64,000 bases of DNA from Staphylococcus gallinarum. GTDB lineage: Bacteria; Bacillota; Bacilli; Staphylococcales; Staphylococcaceae. Positions 16,834-26,299 of the stretch are shown here, in pieces. Under the pieces are notes generated by a model, which saw only the letters and a list, made by a program, of their open reading frames with translations, had not been told where the DNA came from and did not search any database. The stretch covers positions 1 through 64,000 of the forward strand of contig NZ_JXCF01000008.1 in assembly GCF_000875895.1 (NCBI RefSeq). The letters are read 5' to 3'. The position numbers and the translations under genes were made by a program. Within the stretch, counting starts at the first letter, position 1, and each line of letters starts with the position of its first letter.

Positions 16834-17882
16834 GTTTTTAGCGTGTGAAGCTGATGATTCACGCTTTGGACAACTTCATCATATATACATGTTTTAGCTA
16901 AATTAGGCATATACATACTATGAGCCAGTGCTTTATAACCGAGACTAAATTGAATTTTATCTCCCACTTGATAATGATCGTGGTTCTCTAAATCTAACAT
17001 CACATGATCACTTGTTGCACCTAACACCTTAATTTGATGGTGTAATGGTTTGATTTCAGCAACATACGTATCTAAACTTCCAATATCTACAATTGCTTGT
17101 AAATAATGTTTACCTGTTGATATATTCACACGTGGTTTAATTTCTACAATCTCTGTTTCTAATATGATTGCGTCTTGATAGAGTGAGGCAATAGGTTGAT
17201 TCGTCGTTGTCTCGACGCCTCTAAATAATGTTTCTCCGACTCTTAGTTCATTTATTTTTCCTAAATCTGTATAGAGCATTTGAGGTATCAAGCTAGAATT
17301 TCCACCTGATACAATTCGAAAGCGCATTTGTGTTTCCATCTCTACTGAATCTACAAATTGATTAATCATCTCGATGTCAAGATCTGTTGGAACTATAGAC
17401 TGAAAGCACATAAAGTTAAATGCAAGACCAGCAATTGAAACATGATGCATCTTCATAATTTCATTAATGTAATCGACGATGTCATATGTCAAAATACCTT
17501 CACGTGCATCTTTCCAATCAACCATCAATAAAATTTTATGCTTCACTTGTTGCTTTGCAGCGATATCGTTGATACGTCGAATTGTTTCAAGTTCAGTTTG
17601 AACACTAATTTCAGTGAAACGAACGATATCTTCTAATTCTTGCTGGTTACCTGTGCGAATCATTGTATAACTTATATCCTCATCGACAGTCTTCGTTATA
17701 TTATCAATTCTCGCATCCGCAAAATGAGTGATGCCTACATCCTTTAATGTTTCAACTATTCGTCTATCGCCACCCACACATTTAATTACTGGTGTAAACT
17801 GAATGTTATGACTTGTGAATATTGACTGCAATACACTCGCATTATATTGAATTTTTGATAGATTGATTTTTACTTGTGCCAT
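16821..17882 (-). CDS. sfaC: SfaC, PLP-dependent amino acid racemase of staphyloferrin A synthesis
   Basis: 353-aa protein of the alanine racemase-like fold type III family. The N-terminal barrel shows the PLP lysine in PVIKCVGGD (K34), followed by RIVSGGNSS (phosphate-binding region) and a C-terminal beta domain. In S. aureus it is proposed to supply D-ornithine, the backbone of staphyloferrin A. It follows sfaB after 3 bp, third in sfaABC. The stop codon lies inside a hairpin next to the htsA promoter. Confidence 0.9.
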   Translation of the reverse strand: MAQVKINLSKIQYNASVLQSIFTSHNIQFTPVIKCVGGDRRIVETLKDVGITHFADARIDNITKTVDEDISYTMIRTGNQQELEDIVRFTEISVQTELETIRRINDIAAKQQVKHKILLMVDWKDAREGILTYDIVDYINEIMKMHHVSIAGLAFNFMCFQSIVPTDLDIEMINQFVDSVEMETQMRFRIVSGGNSSLIPQMLYTDLGKINELRVGETLFRGVETTTNQPIASLYQDAIILETEIVEIKPRVNISTGKHYLQAIVDIGSLDTYVAEIKPLHHQIKVLGATSDHVMLDLENHDHYQVGDKIQFSLGYKALAHSMYMPNLAKTCIYDEVVQSVNHQLHTLKTNEY

Positions 17883-17885
17883 TTT

Positions 17886-19643
17886 TTACACCTCTTTATA
17901 GATCGGGTTCGTTAAGTCTATAGTGACATATTGTTTAACCTTGCTCTCCATTCTCATACGTAGTAATGATTTTACCGTTATTGTTTTTCCAAATAATACC
18001 TCTTTCAACACTTGAGCATGTGCTTTATTAGGATCAATTGCTGCATAAACGATATCACTGACGATACTGTATAAGTTCTCTTCTTCGACTTGCTCATAAT
18101 TTGAAAAGTGATGTATAAATTCTGCGATTTGATTTTGAATTACAGCATGTTGGAATTTAGCAATTACCGCTTCAATGTTTTCAGCAATTAAACTGGTATT
18201 TGTAATATCAATACCCGGTTTAATACGCTGTAATGTAGCAAGGTCAATTCGTGAACCACCTAGGTCTCTAACTATAAATTTCATTTGATAATCAGGTCCA
18301 AGATTAACAATTGTATTTTGCATATGGGCTTCTAACGCAATACCATAATCTTGAATATAAGCGATAAGTGGTTCTATTAATGATTTAGCATAGTATTTCA
18401 TGAATTTTTCAATTGAAGTTACTGTCAATCCTTCACCTAACCAATCCAAATAACTGTCGACTATTACACTATTATCGACCGGGTTCTTGTTCACTAAACT
18501 TGCTGTTACTAATGTTGTGCCATTATCCGCTAATACAGGTTGATAACGTACAATACACCCTAAATGTCTTGCGATATCAGGATCCGTCTTTGCATGAATA
18601 CCATAAGGTTCCATTGAAACTTGGAGTTGTGGATATATATCTAACATATCTTGTAATTCATAACTTAACTTGGGACCATCTACTGTAGTCACAGGTGACA
18701 CAGTTCTCACAGCGCTTGTAGCTTGGACATTGATTGGCAGTTTAATATGAAATGGTTTGTGAACAAGTTCCATTGTTCTAAATGATAACGTCGCTTTAGA
18801 TTCAATTTCAAATGGTGTTGGTAATAATTGTCTAGCTTTTATCCATTCAGAAAATTGTTTGACGATAACATTTTCATATTGCCACGGATGAACAAGCAAT
18901 ACATTATAATCATTTAATTCTAATTGGTATGGCTCTAAAAATGCTTTCAATTTATAACGATATTCAGGAATAATAAAATCCAATATAAATTGTTCATCAT
19001 TTTCCATTGATGTTGTAACACTATCATCTTTATGGATTAACATGACTTTCAATGGAATGATTTTCTCAAATTCTGGCGCATATCGTTTAACTTCATCCTC
19101 AGTTAAGGGTAACTTTGTCTTTGATAATGGATGTGTTGGATGACCTTCAACCACTAAACTTTCAGAATAACTTAAATCATTCATCTGACCTGAATCTGTC
19201 ATATGTTGGATCCATGAGAAAAAATTAATCGTTTCTGGCATCCTTGAGAATTTTAACGTTGCATCAATCAATGATTGCCTATTACAAAAATGTTCATATG
19301 TCAGAACAAAGCCATCACGGCAAGATATTAATTCCTGAGTTAACCTTTCACTTATAGGAATATCGAACTTACTGTCTAAAATTTCGATTAATTGTTCTAC
19401 CGAATCAACTTCATAAGCTTCTTCACCTTTTAAATAACTCAAAGGTCCTTTAAAATCATAGCGCGCCATCGCACTTTTACGAATTTTATTAACTTTTAAT
19501 AATTGTCCTTTATATTGTAATTCAATTAAACCCTGATATTCATTGACTCGCATTCCATCAGGAAAAATTTGTTCTTTAAGAATCGCATTGATAATACGAT
19601 ATTGCACATTTTTATCTGCACATTTCCATGTTTGATGCTTCAT
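17886..19643 (-). CDS. sfaB: SfaB, NIS siderophore synthetase (IucA/IucC family)
   Basis: 585-aa ATP-dependent synthetase. Family motifs seen are EGHPTHPLSK (166-175), LLVHPWQYENV near 250 and the EAHMQN/VRDLGGSRID region near 430-460, with an FhuF-like C-terminus. In S. aureus SfaD first joins citrate to D-ornithine and SfaB adds the second citrate to form staphyloferrin A. ATG overlaps the sfaA stop by four bases (ATGA), indicating coupled translation in sfaABC. Confidence 0.92.
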   Translation of the reverse strand: MKHQTWKCADKNVQYRIINAILKEQIFPDGMRVNEYQGLIELQYKGQLLKVNKIRKSAMARYDFKGPLSYLKGEEAYEVDSVEQLIEILDSKFDIPISERLTQELISCRDGFVLTYEHFCNRQSLIDATLKFSRMPETINFFSWIQHMTDSGQMNDLSYSESLVVEGHPTHPLSKTKLPLTEDEVKRYAPEFEKIIPLKVMLIHKDDSVTTSMENDEQFILDFIIPEYRYKLKAFLEPYQLELNDYNVLLVHPWQYENVIVKQFSEWIKARQLLPTPFEIESKATLSFRTMELVHKPFHIKLPINVQATSAVRTVSPVTTVDGPKLSYELQDMLDIYPQLQVSMEPYGIHAKTDPDIARHLGCIVRYQPVLADNGTTLVTASLVNKNPVDNSVIVDSYLDWLGEGLTVTSIEKFMKYYAKSLIEPLIAYIQDYGIALEAHMQNTIVNLGPDYQMKFIVRDLGGSRIDLATLQRIKPGIDITNTSLIAENIEAVIAKFQHAVIQNQIAEFIHHFSNYEQVEEENLYSIVSDIVYAAIDPNKAHAQVLKEVLFGKTITVKSLLRMRMESKVKQYVTIDLTNPIYKEV

Positions 19644-20815
19644 ACGACTTTGCCTCCGTCTTTCCTTTGTCTGTTAACAATACCGAATAATAATGAAATA
19701 ACTAAAGTGCATATACCCATAGCAACAAATGTTTCAACAACCCCTATTAATTCAGCTGCAAAACTCATTAACATTGCTCCTAAAGGAATCATGCCTCTAT
19801 CCATCATAATTACACTTAATATCTTACCTCTATGTTGCGCTTCCACCTTGTGTTGGAAATAGATTCTATTCGTAGTTCGTGCCCATTGACTAAACAAACC
19901 AATAAAGAATATTGCAGTAAATAGTAACAACGTATTACTTGTTATCGTACCTAAAAGCGATACGCCAAATAATGCCGAACTTAAATAATACATTTTTACC
20001 ATAGAAATTTTCTCTAAAATATTCGGTAAAATCATAGTTGCTATAATGCCACCGATTGCACAACAAGTCATTGCACTACCAAATATTGCGACTTGATTTG
20101 GAAATGTTTTATCGGTTAACACTGGTAATAGTGTCGTATATGAAAAGCCTGTTGCCATAATTAATAGTGATGTAATAAAGATACGTGCTCCTACATTATT
20201 TTCTTTAAAATAATCAACTACATACTTGAAACTTACTTCTGTATCTACCTTATCAATCTTATGTGTATTAAACGATAATGGTAAACAGAGTAGTAATGAA
20301 ATAAAGTAACATAGTGCCTGTAATGCAAAACTTATTTCTGAATTATATGTAGCAACAACAAATCCAGCAATTGCCGGACCAATTGATCGACAAATGTTTA
20401 TTATAAATGAGTGATATGACACAGCTTGTGTCGTTGTTAACCTGTCTGTTAAATCAGGTAATACTGCTTGTCTAACTGGTGTTTCAATTGCACTCATAAT
20501 GCCTCTTCCTAATGCATAAATTAAGAACACAATTATTGGTAACTTCTTACTTTGAAACGTTAAAATACAAAGTATAGTAGTTAATATAAAGGAAGCTGAT
20601 ATTGAAATTCGTAACAGGTTGCCCCTGTTACATCTATCAGCTAGTGCTCCAGCCCATACACTTATTAATAAGATAGGTACTAACCGGAAAAAATTAATTA
20701 AACCTAAGTAAATCGCATTGTGATAAATACTGAATACATACCAATTTAATGTAATTTGTCCAATCCAGTTTCCTAAAAATAATAAGAAAGAACTTGGAAA
20801 AAAATACTTCGCCAT
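19640..20815 (-). CDS. sfaA: SfaA, MFS exporter of staphyloferrin A
   Basis: 391-aa, 12-helix major facilitator protein. Helix 2-3 loop carries GALADRCNRGNLLRI (motif A), and the N-terminus begins directly with helix 1. In S. aureus SfaA secretes staphyloferrin A across the cytoplasmic membrane. It is the first gene of sfaABC, divergent from sfaD; the 104-bp gap between them holds a Fur box. ATG start at 20815. Confidence 0.9.
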   Translation of the reverse strand: MAKYFFPSSFLLFLGNWIGQITLNWYVFSIYHNAIYLGLINFFRLVPILLISVWAGALADRCNRGNLLRISISASFILTTILCILTFQSKKLPIIVFLIYALGRGIMSAIETPVRQAVLPDLTDRLTTTQAVSYHSFIINICRSIGPAIAGFVVATYNSEISFALQALCYFISLLLCLPLSFNTHKIDKVDTEVSFKYVVDYFKENNVGARIFITSLLIMATGFSYTTLLPVLTDKTFPNQVAIFGSAMTCCAIGGIIATMILPNILEKISMVKMYYLSSALFGVSLLGTITSNTLLLFTAIFFIGLFSQWARTTNRIYFQHKVEAQHRGKILSVIMMDRGMIPLGAMLMSFAAELIGVVETFVAMGICTLVISLLFGIVNRQRKDGGKVV

Positions 20816-20837
20816 GAAATTTCACCCGTCTTTTTAA

Positions 20838-20866
20838 TTGATAATAATTATCATTATCGTTATTAT
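20838..20866 (+). promoter_or_regulatory. sfaD promoter overlapping a Fur box (sfaA-sfaD intergenic)
   Basis: TTGATA (20838-20843) and TATTAT (20861-20866) are 17 bp apart, 54 bp before sfaD. The Fur box GATAATAATTATCATTATC fills the spacer (20840-20858) and matches the 19-bp consensus in all but one base. It should also control sfaABC on the other strand, whose own -35/-10 I could not fix. Confidence 0.85.
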
Positions 20867-20919
20867 AGATTATACAAATATCTTATGCTTTTGTAAAATA
20901 ATTTTTTAGAGGTGCTTTT

Positions 20920-22872
20920 ATGTATTTAAAAAGAAACAAACACAACTTAATTGAAAATCTTACTATTGATGAACAAAATGCTTTTTATTATTTAAGCACA
21001 ATAGAAGAAAATTGGGCCAATCAATTTAAGTCAGTGTTATTAGCTAGTAGAGACAAAATATCACAACGACTTATTAGTTCATTACATAGAGAAAATTTAG
21101 TAAATAGTCGAGACTATAGTCAAATTATTTCTACCAAATCATTAAACCTTGAAACGGATATACAAACTGATGAAGTATTGCGTATTGATTTTCCCAAGTC
21201 TAGTCGTACTTTAATAGCACCAATTACTGGTCAACACGCTTTCGATAGAATCGATGTATCAGGACCTTTCTACTTTGAACAAGACCAAGTAATGACACGT
21301 GTGCTACATCCTAAAGAGATATTAGATTGCATATTAATCGAAGCACCAGAATTAAATAATGATGCGAGCGCACAATTTTTAGAGGATATCAATAATAGTG
21401 TGGCCAATATGGCTATTGCTATAAGTTTTCAGCATCATACTTTATCTGAAACGACAGCACCTCTATGGGAACTTATAGATCAACATCCCGACAGTTATCT
21501 ACGTTCTGAGCAATCTGTCGTTGAAGGCCATCCGCTCCATCCAGGTGCAAAGTTAAGAAAAGGTATGACGCCTGAAACTGCAATTAATTATTCATCTGAA
21601 TTTGCTCAACCAATTCCTATGAAATTTATACTCATCAATAAGCAAATTACACGTACAAGTGCGCTAAATAATCACTTCAATGACGTTGTTTACCAATTAT
21701 TTAATGGTTTATATGATTTCGCGGTTGAAACTGTAGGACAAGAAGCTATTGATAATTACAATGTCATGGTCGTTCATCCTTGGCAATTTAACGAAATTAT
21801 TGTTAAAGATTATGCACAAGAACTCAAAACTCAAAGTATTATTCCTTTAAATTACCAGTTGAATTATTTTGCTGGTCTATCCTTCAGAACATTGATGCCT
21901 GAACTACCAGTAACTTCGCCACATATTAAATTATCAACCAATGTGCATATAACTGGTGAAATCAGAACATTATCTGAACAGACTACGACAAATGGTCCAA
22001 AGGTCACTCAAATACTAAATAACATTAAAGAAAACGACCCACTATTTCATAATATTAATGCAGAAACAATCGATGAATTAGCAGGTATACACTTTTATAA
22101 TGAAGCGGATGCTACAGCAATTAAAACTTTAAGAAGTGAACAACTTGGTACATTATTCAGAAGAAATATTTACGAAATTATTGATGCGGATGTTACGCCG
22201 ATCATACCATCAAGTTTAGTAGCAAATTATCCGAACAATTCTGAGGCACCTATTATCTCTTTAATAAAAAAATATACATTAGCACGTTCCTTTGATAATT
22301 TTGAAATCGCAAGTATAAATTGGTTTAAACGTTATGGCCAAGCTTTAATTGATATTGCAATTCCATTATTAGTAAAATATGGTATTGCTTTAGAAGCGCA
22401 TTTACAAAATTCAATCGTGGCATTTAATAAAGATGGTTCACTTAACACCTTATATGTCAGAGATTTTGAAGGATTACGTATTGATGAACCTTTTTTAAAT
22501 AGTGTTGGATATAGTACAAAGGATTTTCATGAAAAATCACTTATATTAACAGACAAAGCACAAACTGTATTTAATAAAGTTTTTTATTCAAGCATACAAA
22601 ATCATCTTGGTGAATTAATCACAGCCGTAGCAAAATATAGTGACTCAAATGATTTAGAAGCCCAAATCTGGCATACAATAAGTGATTTAATTGAAGCTAA
22701 ACTAGATCAAATTGAACAAACTCTAACAGATTCAGAACGTGTAGCAAACTTTAGAGATATCATATTTGCGGAGAAGATAGATTATAAATGTGTAACAACC
22801 ATGCGTCTAGAAGATGAAGCTGATTATTACACTTATGTTCAAGTAGATAATCCACTTTACAAAAGTAAGTAA
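20920..22872 (+). CDS. sfaD: SfaD, NIS siderophore synthetase (IucA/IucC family)
   Basis: 650-aa ATP-dependent synthetase. It has VEGHPLHPGAK near residue 205, MVVHPWQFNEI near 285, GPKVTQILNN and KYGIALEAHLQNS near 490. SfaD catalyses the first condensation (citrate with D-ornithine) in staphyloferrin A assembly, working with SfaB. ATG start at 20920 with AGAGGTG upstream. It is transcribed alone, divergent from sfaABC, from a Fur-box promoter, and ends at its own terminator. Confidence 0.92.
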   Translation: MYLKRNKHNLIENLTIDEQNAFYYLSTIEENWANQFKSVLLASRDKISQRLISSLHRENLVNSRDYSQIISTKSLNLETDIQTDEVLRIDFPKSSRTLIAPITGQHAFDRIDVSGPFYFEQDQVMTRVLHPKEILDCILIEAPELNNDASAQFLEDINNSVANMAIAISFQHHTLSETTAPLWELIDQHPDSYLRSEQSVVEGHPLHPGAKLRKGMTPETAINYSSEFAQPIPMKFILINKQITRTSALNNHFNDVVYQLFNGLYDFAVETVGQEAIDNYNVMVVHPWQFNEIIVKDYAQELKTQSIIPLNYQLNYFAGLSFRTLMPELPVTSPHIKLSTNVHITGEIRTLSEQTTTNGPKVTQILNNIKENDPLFHNINAETIDELAGIHFYNEADATAIKTLRSEQLGTLFRRNIYEIIDADVTPIIPSSLVANYPNNSEAPIISLIKKYTLARSFDNFEIASINWFKRYGQALIDIAIPLLVKYGIALEAHLQNSIVAFNKDGSLNTLYVRDFEGLRIDEPFLNSVGYSTKDFHEKSLILTDKAQTVFNKVFYSSIQNHLGELITAVAKYSDSNDLEAQIWHTISDLIEAKLDQIEQTLTDSERVANFRDIIFAEKIDYKCVTTMRLEDEADYYTYVQVDNPLYKSK

Positions 22873-22923
22873 TTATATAGAAGATAAAAATGAGGGTTAT
22901 CATATTTTGAAATCACATCATTT

Positions 22924-22956
22924 ACTGCCAATAAAGTATATTGCTTTATTGGCAGT
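22924..22956 (+). terminator. Terminator of sfaD
   Basis: A 13-bp stem, ACTGCCAATAAAG with CTTTATTGGCAGT, is followed by TTTTTTT. Confidence 0.85.
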
Positions 22957-22971
22957 TTTTTTCTATAAATT

Positions 22972-23014
22972 AAAATACAGGTTAGGATGTTTATTAGGTC
23001 CTAACCTGTATTTT
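22972..23014. terminator. Bidirectional terminator between sfaD and asp23
   Basis: A 16-bp perfect stem (AAAATACAGGTTAGGA and its inverse) has A/T-rich flanks on both sides, so it works for asp23 on the minus strand and as a backup for sfaD on the plus strand. Confidence 0.8.
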
Positions 23015-23089
23015 TTCGAAATAATTATTTATTCCTATTTAATTAATGTGATAAATTTTTTTAGGTTTTGGTCTTAATCAGTAATAGAC

Positions 23090-23596
23090 TTATTGTAAAC
23101 CTTTTTGTTCTTTACTTGAGCTTTCATTTTTTTCATTTTTTTGAGCCCATTCTTTTTTAGTCATTACATCTTCAACTCTCATGTTAACTTCAACCACATC
23201 TAAACCAGTGATATATTTAACTTGTTCTTTGACTAAGTCTGTTACTTTGCGGAAAATTTTAGGTGCAGACTCACCATATTCTAATACAACTTTTAAGTCT
23301 ACTGCTGCTTGTTTTTCGCCTACTTCTACACTCACACCTTGAGTAACATTATTGCTACTACCAAATGAATTAGAAATGTTGTCGACGAAACCGCCTTTCA
23401 TTTCTAAGATACCGTGAACTTCACGTGCAGCAATACCTGCAATTTTTTCTACAACTTCATCTGAGAACGATAATTTATTTGAAAATTGAGGTTCTTGATT
23501 TTGTTGTTGTTGTTCTTTTTGTAATTCTTTTTCTTTTTCGTTCACACCAGTTTGGTTGTCATATGCTTGTTTCGCTTTATTGTTATCTACTGCCAT
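23090..23596 (-). CDS. asp23: Alkaline shock protein Asp23 (Gls24 family)
   Basis: 168-aa DUF322/Gls24 protein, close to the 169 aa of S. aureus Asp23. A Gln/Glu/Lys-rich N-terminus precedes the family core ([27 protein letters not shown], then [21 protein letters not shown]). In S. aureus Asp23 is abundant, sigma-B dependent and membrane-associated through AmaP; it affects cell-envelope stress responses. Last gene of its operon, 59 bp after the DUF2273 gene. ATG start with AAGGAG. Confidence 0.93.
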   Translation of the reverse strand: MAVDNNKAKQAYDNQTGVNEKEKELQKEQQQQNQEPQFSNKLSFSDEVVEKIAGIAAREVHGILEMKGGFVDNISNSFGSSNNVTQGVSVEVGEKQAAVDLKVVLEYGESAPKIFRKVTDLVKEQVKYITGLDVVEVNMRVEDVMTKKEWAQKNEKNESSSKEQKGLQ

Positions 23597-23655
23597 AATA
23601 AATTCTCCTTTATTATTTAAGTTTTTTATTTTGATTCATTAATTACTTTAAATTT

Positions 23656-23895
23656 TTAACTCCACCGATTTAAGAAATTTAAAAAATCCTGCTTACGGTC
23701 TTTCGTATACCCTATACCTACTCCAATCAAACATAATATGATAATAAGTATTGTACTCCAGAAACCTAAAGTTAAAAATAAAATAGCAATGATTAAGAAT
23801 GCTAAGAATCCTATAATTCTCCATTTAAAAGTTTTAAAGAAATCAATAACTTGTTGCGTTGAATCTTGACCATTTTGGTTATTATTTTGAGTCAT
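23656..23895 (-). CDS. DUF2273 small membrane protein of the asp23 operon
   Basis: 79-aa protein with two hydrophobic segments (about 29-50 and 51-65), a hydrophilic N-terminus and a basic tail. DUF2273 proteins sit beside Gls24/AmaP genes in Firmicutes; role unknown, presumably in the same membrane complex. It starts 12 bp after amaP with GGGAGGG in front of the ATG. Confidence 0.85.
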   Translation of the reverse strand: MTQNNNQNGQDSTQQVIDFFKTFKWRIIGFLAFLIIAILFLTLGFWSTILIIILCLIGVGIGYTKDRKQDFLNFLNRWS

Positions 23896-23907
23896 AATTA
23901 CCCTCCC

Positions 23908-24444
23908 TTACAACACGCGTTTGCCTGAGGTTTTTTGATCTCTAACATTAACCTCTAATTTTGATACTGGTAATTCAGTAAAATGCTCAACATTTTGTTT
24001 TACATCATTTCTTATTTGTTCTGTAAGTGTTTTAACTTGAACATCTCCAGGAACAAAGAAATCCGCTTTTAATGTAATATGTGACTTTTTCTTTTTGTTA
24101 TATAGCTTAGCTATTACATTAGGTTGACGAATTTCATCATATTTAACAATTGTATCGTAGGCAGTTTTTTCAACTGCTTTACGTGATACGTAAATATGAC
24201 CATCCTCATAATCTTTATAAAGTCCAGGCTTTCTATACGTAGGTTTAAACAAACTAAATACTAATATTAGACCTATTAATAATAAGAGTGCTGCTAAACC
24301 AATTAATGTTGGTACAAACCAATTAAATTGCATGAAATAATCTTGGTATTTAGTAATACGTGAATCTTTAATAAACATAAAGAGTAAAAATCCAACAATT
24401 ACCACTATTAACAGACCTAAAATAAAATTCTTTATGCGTTTCAC
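23908..24444 (-). CDS. amaP: Asp23 membrane anchor AmaP
   Basis: About 178 aa: two N-terminal transmembrane segments (roughly residues 6-26 and 45-65) followed by a cytosolic DUF322-type domain (KPTYRKPGLYKDYEDGHIYVSRKAVEKTAYDTI...). In S. aureus AmaP recruits Asp23 to the membrane. The frame opens at a GTG at 24456 that sits directly on the Shine-Dalgarno AGGAGG; the GTG at 24444 (MKRIKNFIL) has workable spacing and is preferred, with moderate certainty. Confidence 0.87.
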   Translation of the reverse strand: MKRIKNFILGLLIVVIVGFLLFMFIKDSRITKYQDYFMQFNWFVPTLIGLAALLLLIGLILVFSLFKPTYRKPGLYKDYEDGHIYVSRKAVEKTAYDTIVKYDEIRQPNVIAKLYNKKKKSHITLKADFFVPGDVQVKTLTEQIRNDVKQNVEHFTELPVSKLEVNVRDQKTSGKRVL

Positions 24445-24497
24445 CTCGTATGACACCTCCTATGCTTGTATATTTATGTACTTGTCATACCAAAAAC

Positions 24498-24523
24498 ATA
24501 CCCCTAAATTTTCCATCAAAAAC
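24498..24523 (-). promoter_or_regulatory. Sigma-B promoter of amaP-DUF2273-asp23
   Basis: On the minus strand GTTTTT (24518-24523) and GGGTAT (24498-24503) are 14 bp apart, matching the sigma-B consensus GTTTAA-N12-15-GGGTAT. It lies 40 bp before amaP, agreeing with asp23 being a classic sigma-B reporter. Confidence 0.85.
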
Positions 24524-24588
24524 ATTTTATTGCGTTATATTTTAATTGGTTTCAATAAAACTTGCTTAAACTAATTAAAATTTTCAAA

Positions 24589-26145
24589 TCATTGCTGGTT
24601 ATTTTCATTTATCTTTTGTTGTGAACCTTTACTTTGTTTCAGCGTATTACTATGATTTGTTCTTGGTTTCTCTTCAGAAATTGCTTTAAATAAGGCGCAT
24701 ATCATAAAGATAATGACCACTGAAAACGGCAATGCAGCAATAATTAACAAGTTTTGTATCGACTGTGTACCTCCAGTATAGATCATGATTACTGCAAATA
24801 ATGCTAAGATAACACCCCAGCTTATTTTGACAATACCTGAAGGATGAATACTACCTTTTGCACTTAACATACCTAACACATAAGTAGCAGAATCTGCCGA
24901 AGTCACAAAGAAAATCATAATAACAACTAATGTGACAATACTCAAAATAAATCCAAGTGGGTAATGCTCCAATGTACTAAATGTAGCTGTTTCTGTTGCT
25001 GCCTTAGCAATATTAGCAATATTGTGTTGTTGCAAATAAATAGCTGATGTACCGAATACTGCAAAGAATAAAAAACACACAAACTCCGGTACAAATAAAA
25101 CACCTAATATAAATTCTTTGATCGTCCTACCACGCGATACTCTTGCAATAAATATACCAACAAATGGTGCCCAAGAAATCCACCATGCCCAATAGAATAT
25201 TGTCCATTGTTGTAACCATTGATACTTTTCACCACCGCTCTGAGGAATGCGTAAACTCATTTTAAAGAAATTAGCAATATAATCACCTAAAGTATTGGTA
25301 AACATATTTAATATATTTAAAGTAGGTCCAACACAAAATAGGACTAATAATACAACAAATGCAAGCAACATATTAATATTACTTAAACTTTTAATACCTT
25401 TATCAATACCTGACCAAGCAGACCAAGTAAATAAAATTGTAGCTACAATAATGATAATGACTTGCGTCCCAAAGTTATAAGGAATATCAAATAAAAAGTT
25501 CAGTCCCTCATTAATTTGTAAAGCGCCAAAACCAAGTGTAGCTGCTACGCCTGTTACCGTTGCAATGATAGCCAACACATCAATCGCACCACCAATTGGT
25601 CCACGCATCGCCTTACTGCCTAATATTGGGGTCAAAGTCGCACTAACTAATCCTGGATATCCCTTATGAAAATTAAAATAAGCAAAGACAAGGCCAACTA
25701 TGCCATACACTGCCCATGCATGTATGCCCCAATGGAAAAAAGAAAATTGCATGGCTTCGTTAATTGCAGTTTGTGTACCTGCTTTATGTAATGGTGTTAA
25801 TGTATAGGCATGACTGATTGGTTCAGCTGTTGTCCAAAATACTAATCCAATCCCCATTCCTGCACTAAATAGCATGGCAAACCAAGATTTCAGTGAAAAT
25901 TCTGGTTCTTCATTATCATCTCCTAAGGTAATTGACGCAAACCTTGAGAATAATAAATAAATGCAAACAATTAAAATAAATAACACTAATAATAAATAAT
26001 ACCAGCCAAAGTGCACAGCTATAAAATTAGTAATGCTCTGTGTCACTTGCTCTAACTGTTTTGGTAAAATTGCTCCATAAATAACGAATAACGTACATAT
26101 AGATAACGCACACCAAAATACCATCGTGAGTTTCTTACCACTCAT
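24589..26145 (-). CDS. opuD2: BCCT glycine betaine transporter OpuD2
   Basis: 518-aa betaine/choline/carnitine transporter with 12 helices. It shows GMGIGLVFWTTAEPISH in helix 3 and the BCCT signature WTIFYWAWWISWAPFVGIFIARVSRGRTIKEF in helices 8-9. It takes up compatible solutes for osmoprotection. The C-terminal tail is Lys/Ser/Gln/Asn-rich. It lies upstream of amaP, the opuD2-amaP-asp23 order of S. aureus. The sigma-B promoter seen is downstream of it; I could not define a promoter for opuD2 itself. Confidence 0.9.
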   Translation of the reverse strand: MSGKKLTMVFWCALSICTLFVIYGAILPKQLEQVTQSITNFIAVHFGWYYLLLVLFILIVCIYLLFSRFASITLGDDNEEPEFSLKSWFAMLFSAGMGIGLVFWTTAEPISHAYTLTPLHKAGTQTAINEAMQFSFFHWGIHAWAVYGIVGLVFAYFNFHKGYPGLVSATLTPILGSKAMRGPIGGAIDVLAIIATVTGVAATLGFGALQINEGLNFLFDIPYNFGTQVIIIIVATILFTWSAWSGIDKGIKSLSNINMLLAFVVLLVLFCVGPTLNILNMFTNTLGDYIANFFKMSLRIPQSGGEKYQWLQQWTIFYWAWWISWAPFVGIFIARVSRGRTIKEFILGVLFVPEFVCFLFFAVFGTSAIYLQQHNIANIAKAATETATFSTLEHYPLGFILSIVTLVVIMIFFVTSADSATYVLGMLSAKGSIHPSGIVKISWGVILALFAVIMIYTGGTQSIQNLLIIAALPFSVVIIFMICALFKAISEEKPRTNHSNTLKQSKGSQQKINENNQQ

Positions 26146-26232
26146 TCGTTAATTCCCCTCCCTTAAATCTATATTTGTATTACCCTATCTTATTTTCAAT
26201 ATGCGTATCTTCTATATTTGATAAATTGCAAA

Positions 26233-26280
26233 AAAATGCCATTCACTTAACTATGATCATAGTCAAATGAATGGCATTTT
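26233..26280 (-). terminator. Terminator of the oxidoreductase operon
   Basis: Arms AAAATGCCATTCA and TGAATGGCATTTT with inner ACTATGA/TCATAGT pairing form an almost complete hairpin. On the minus strand it is followed by TTTTTTTGC. Confidence 0.8.
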
Positions 26281-26299
26281 ACATTTATTCTATTGGGTC

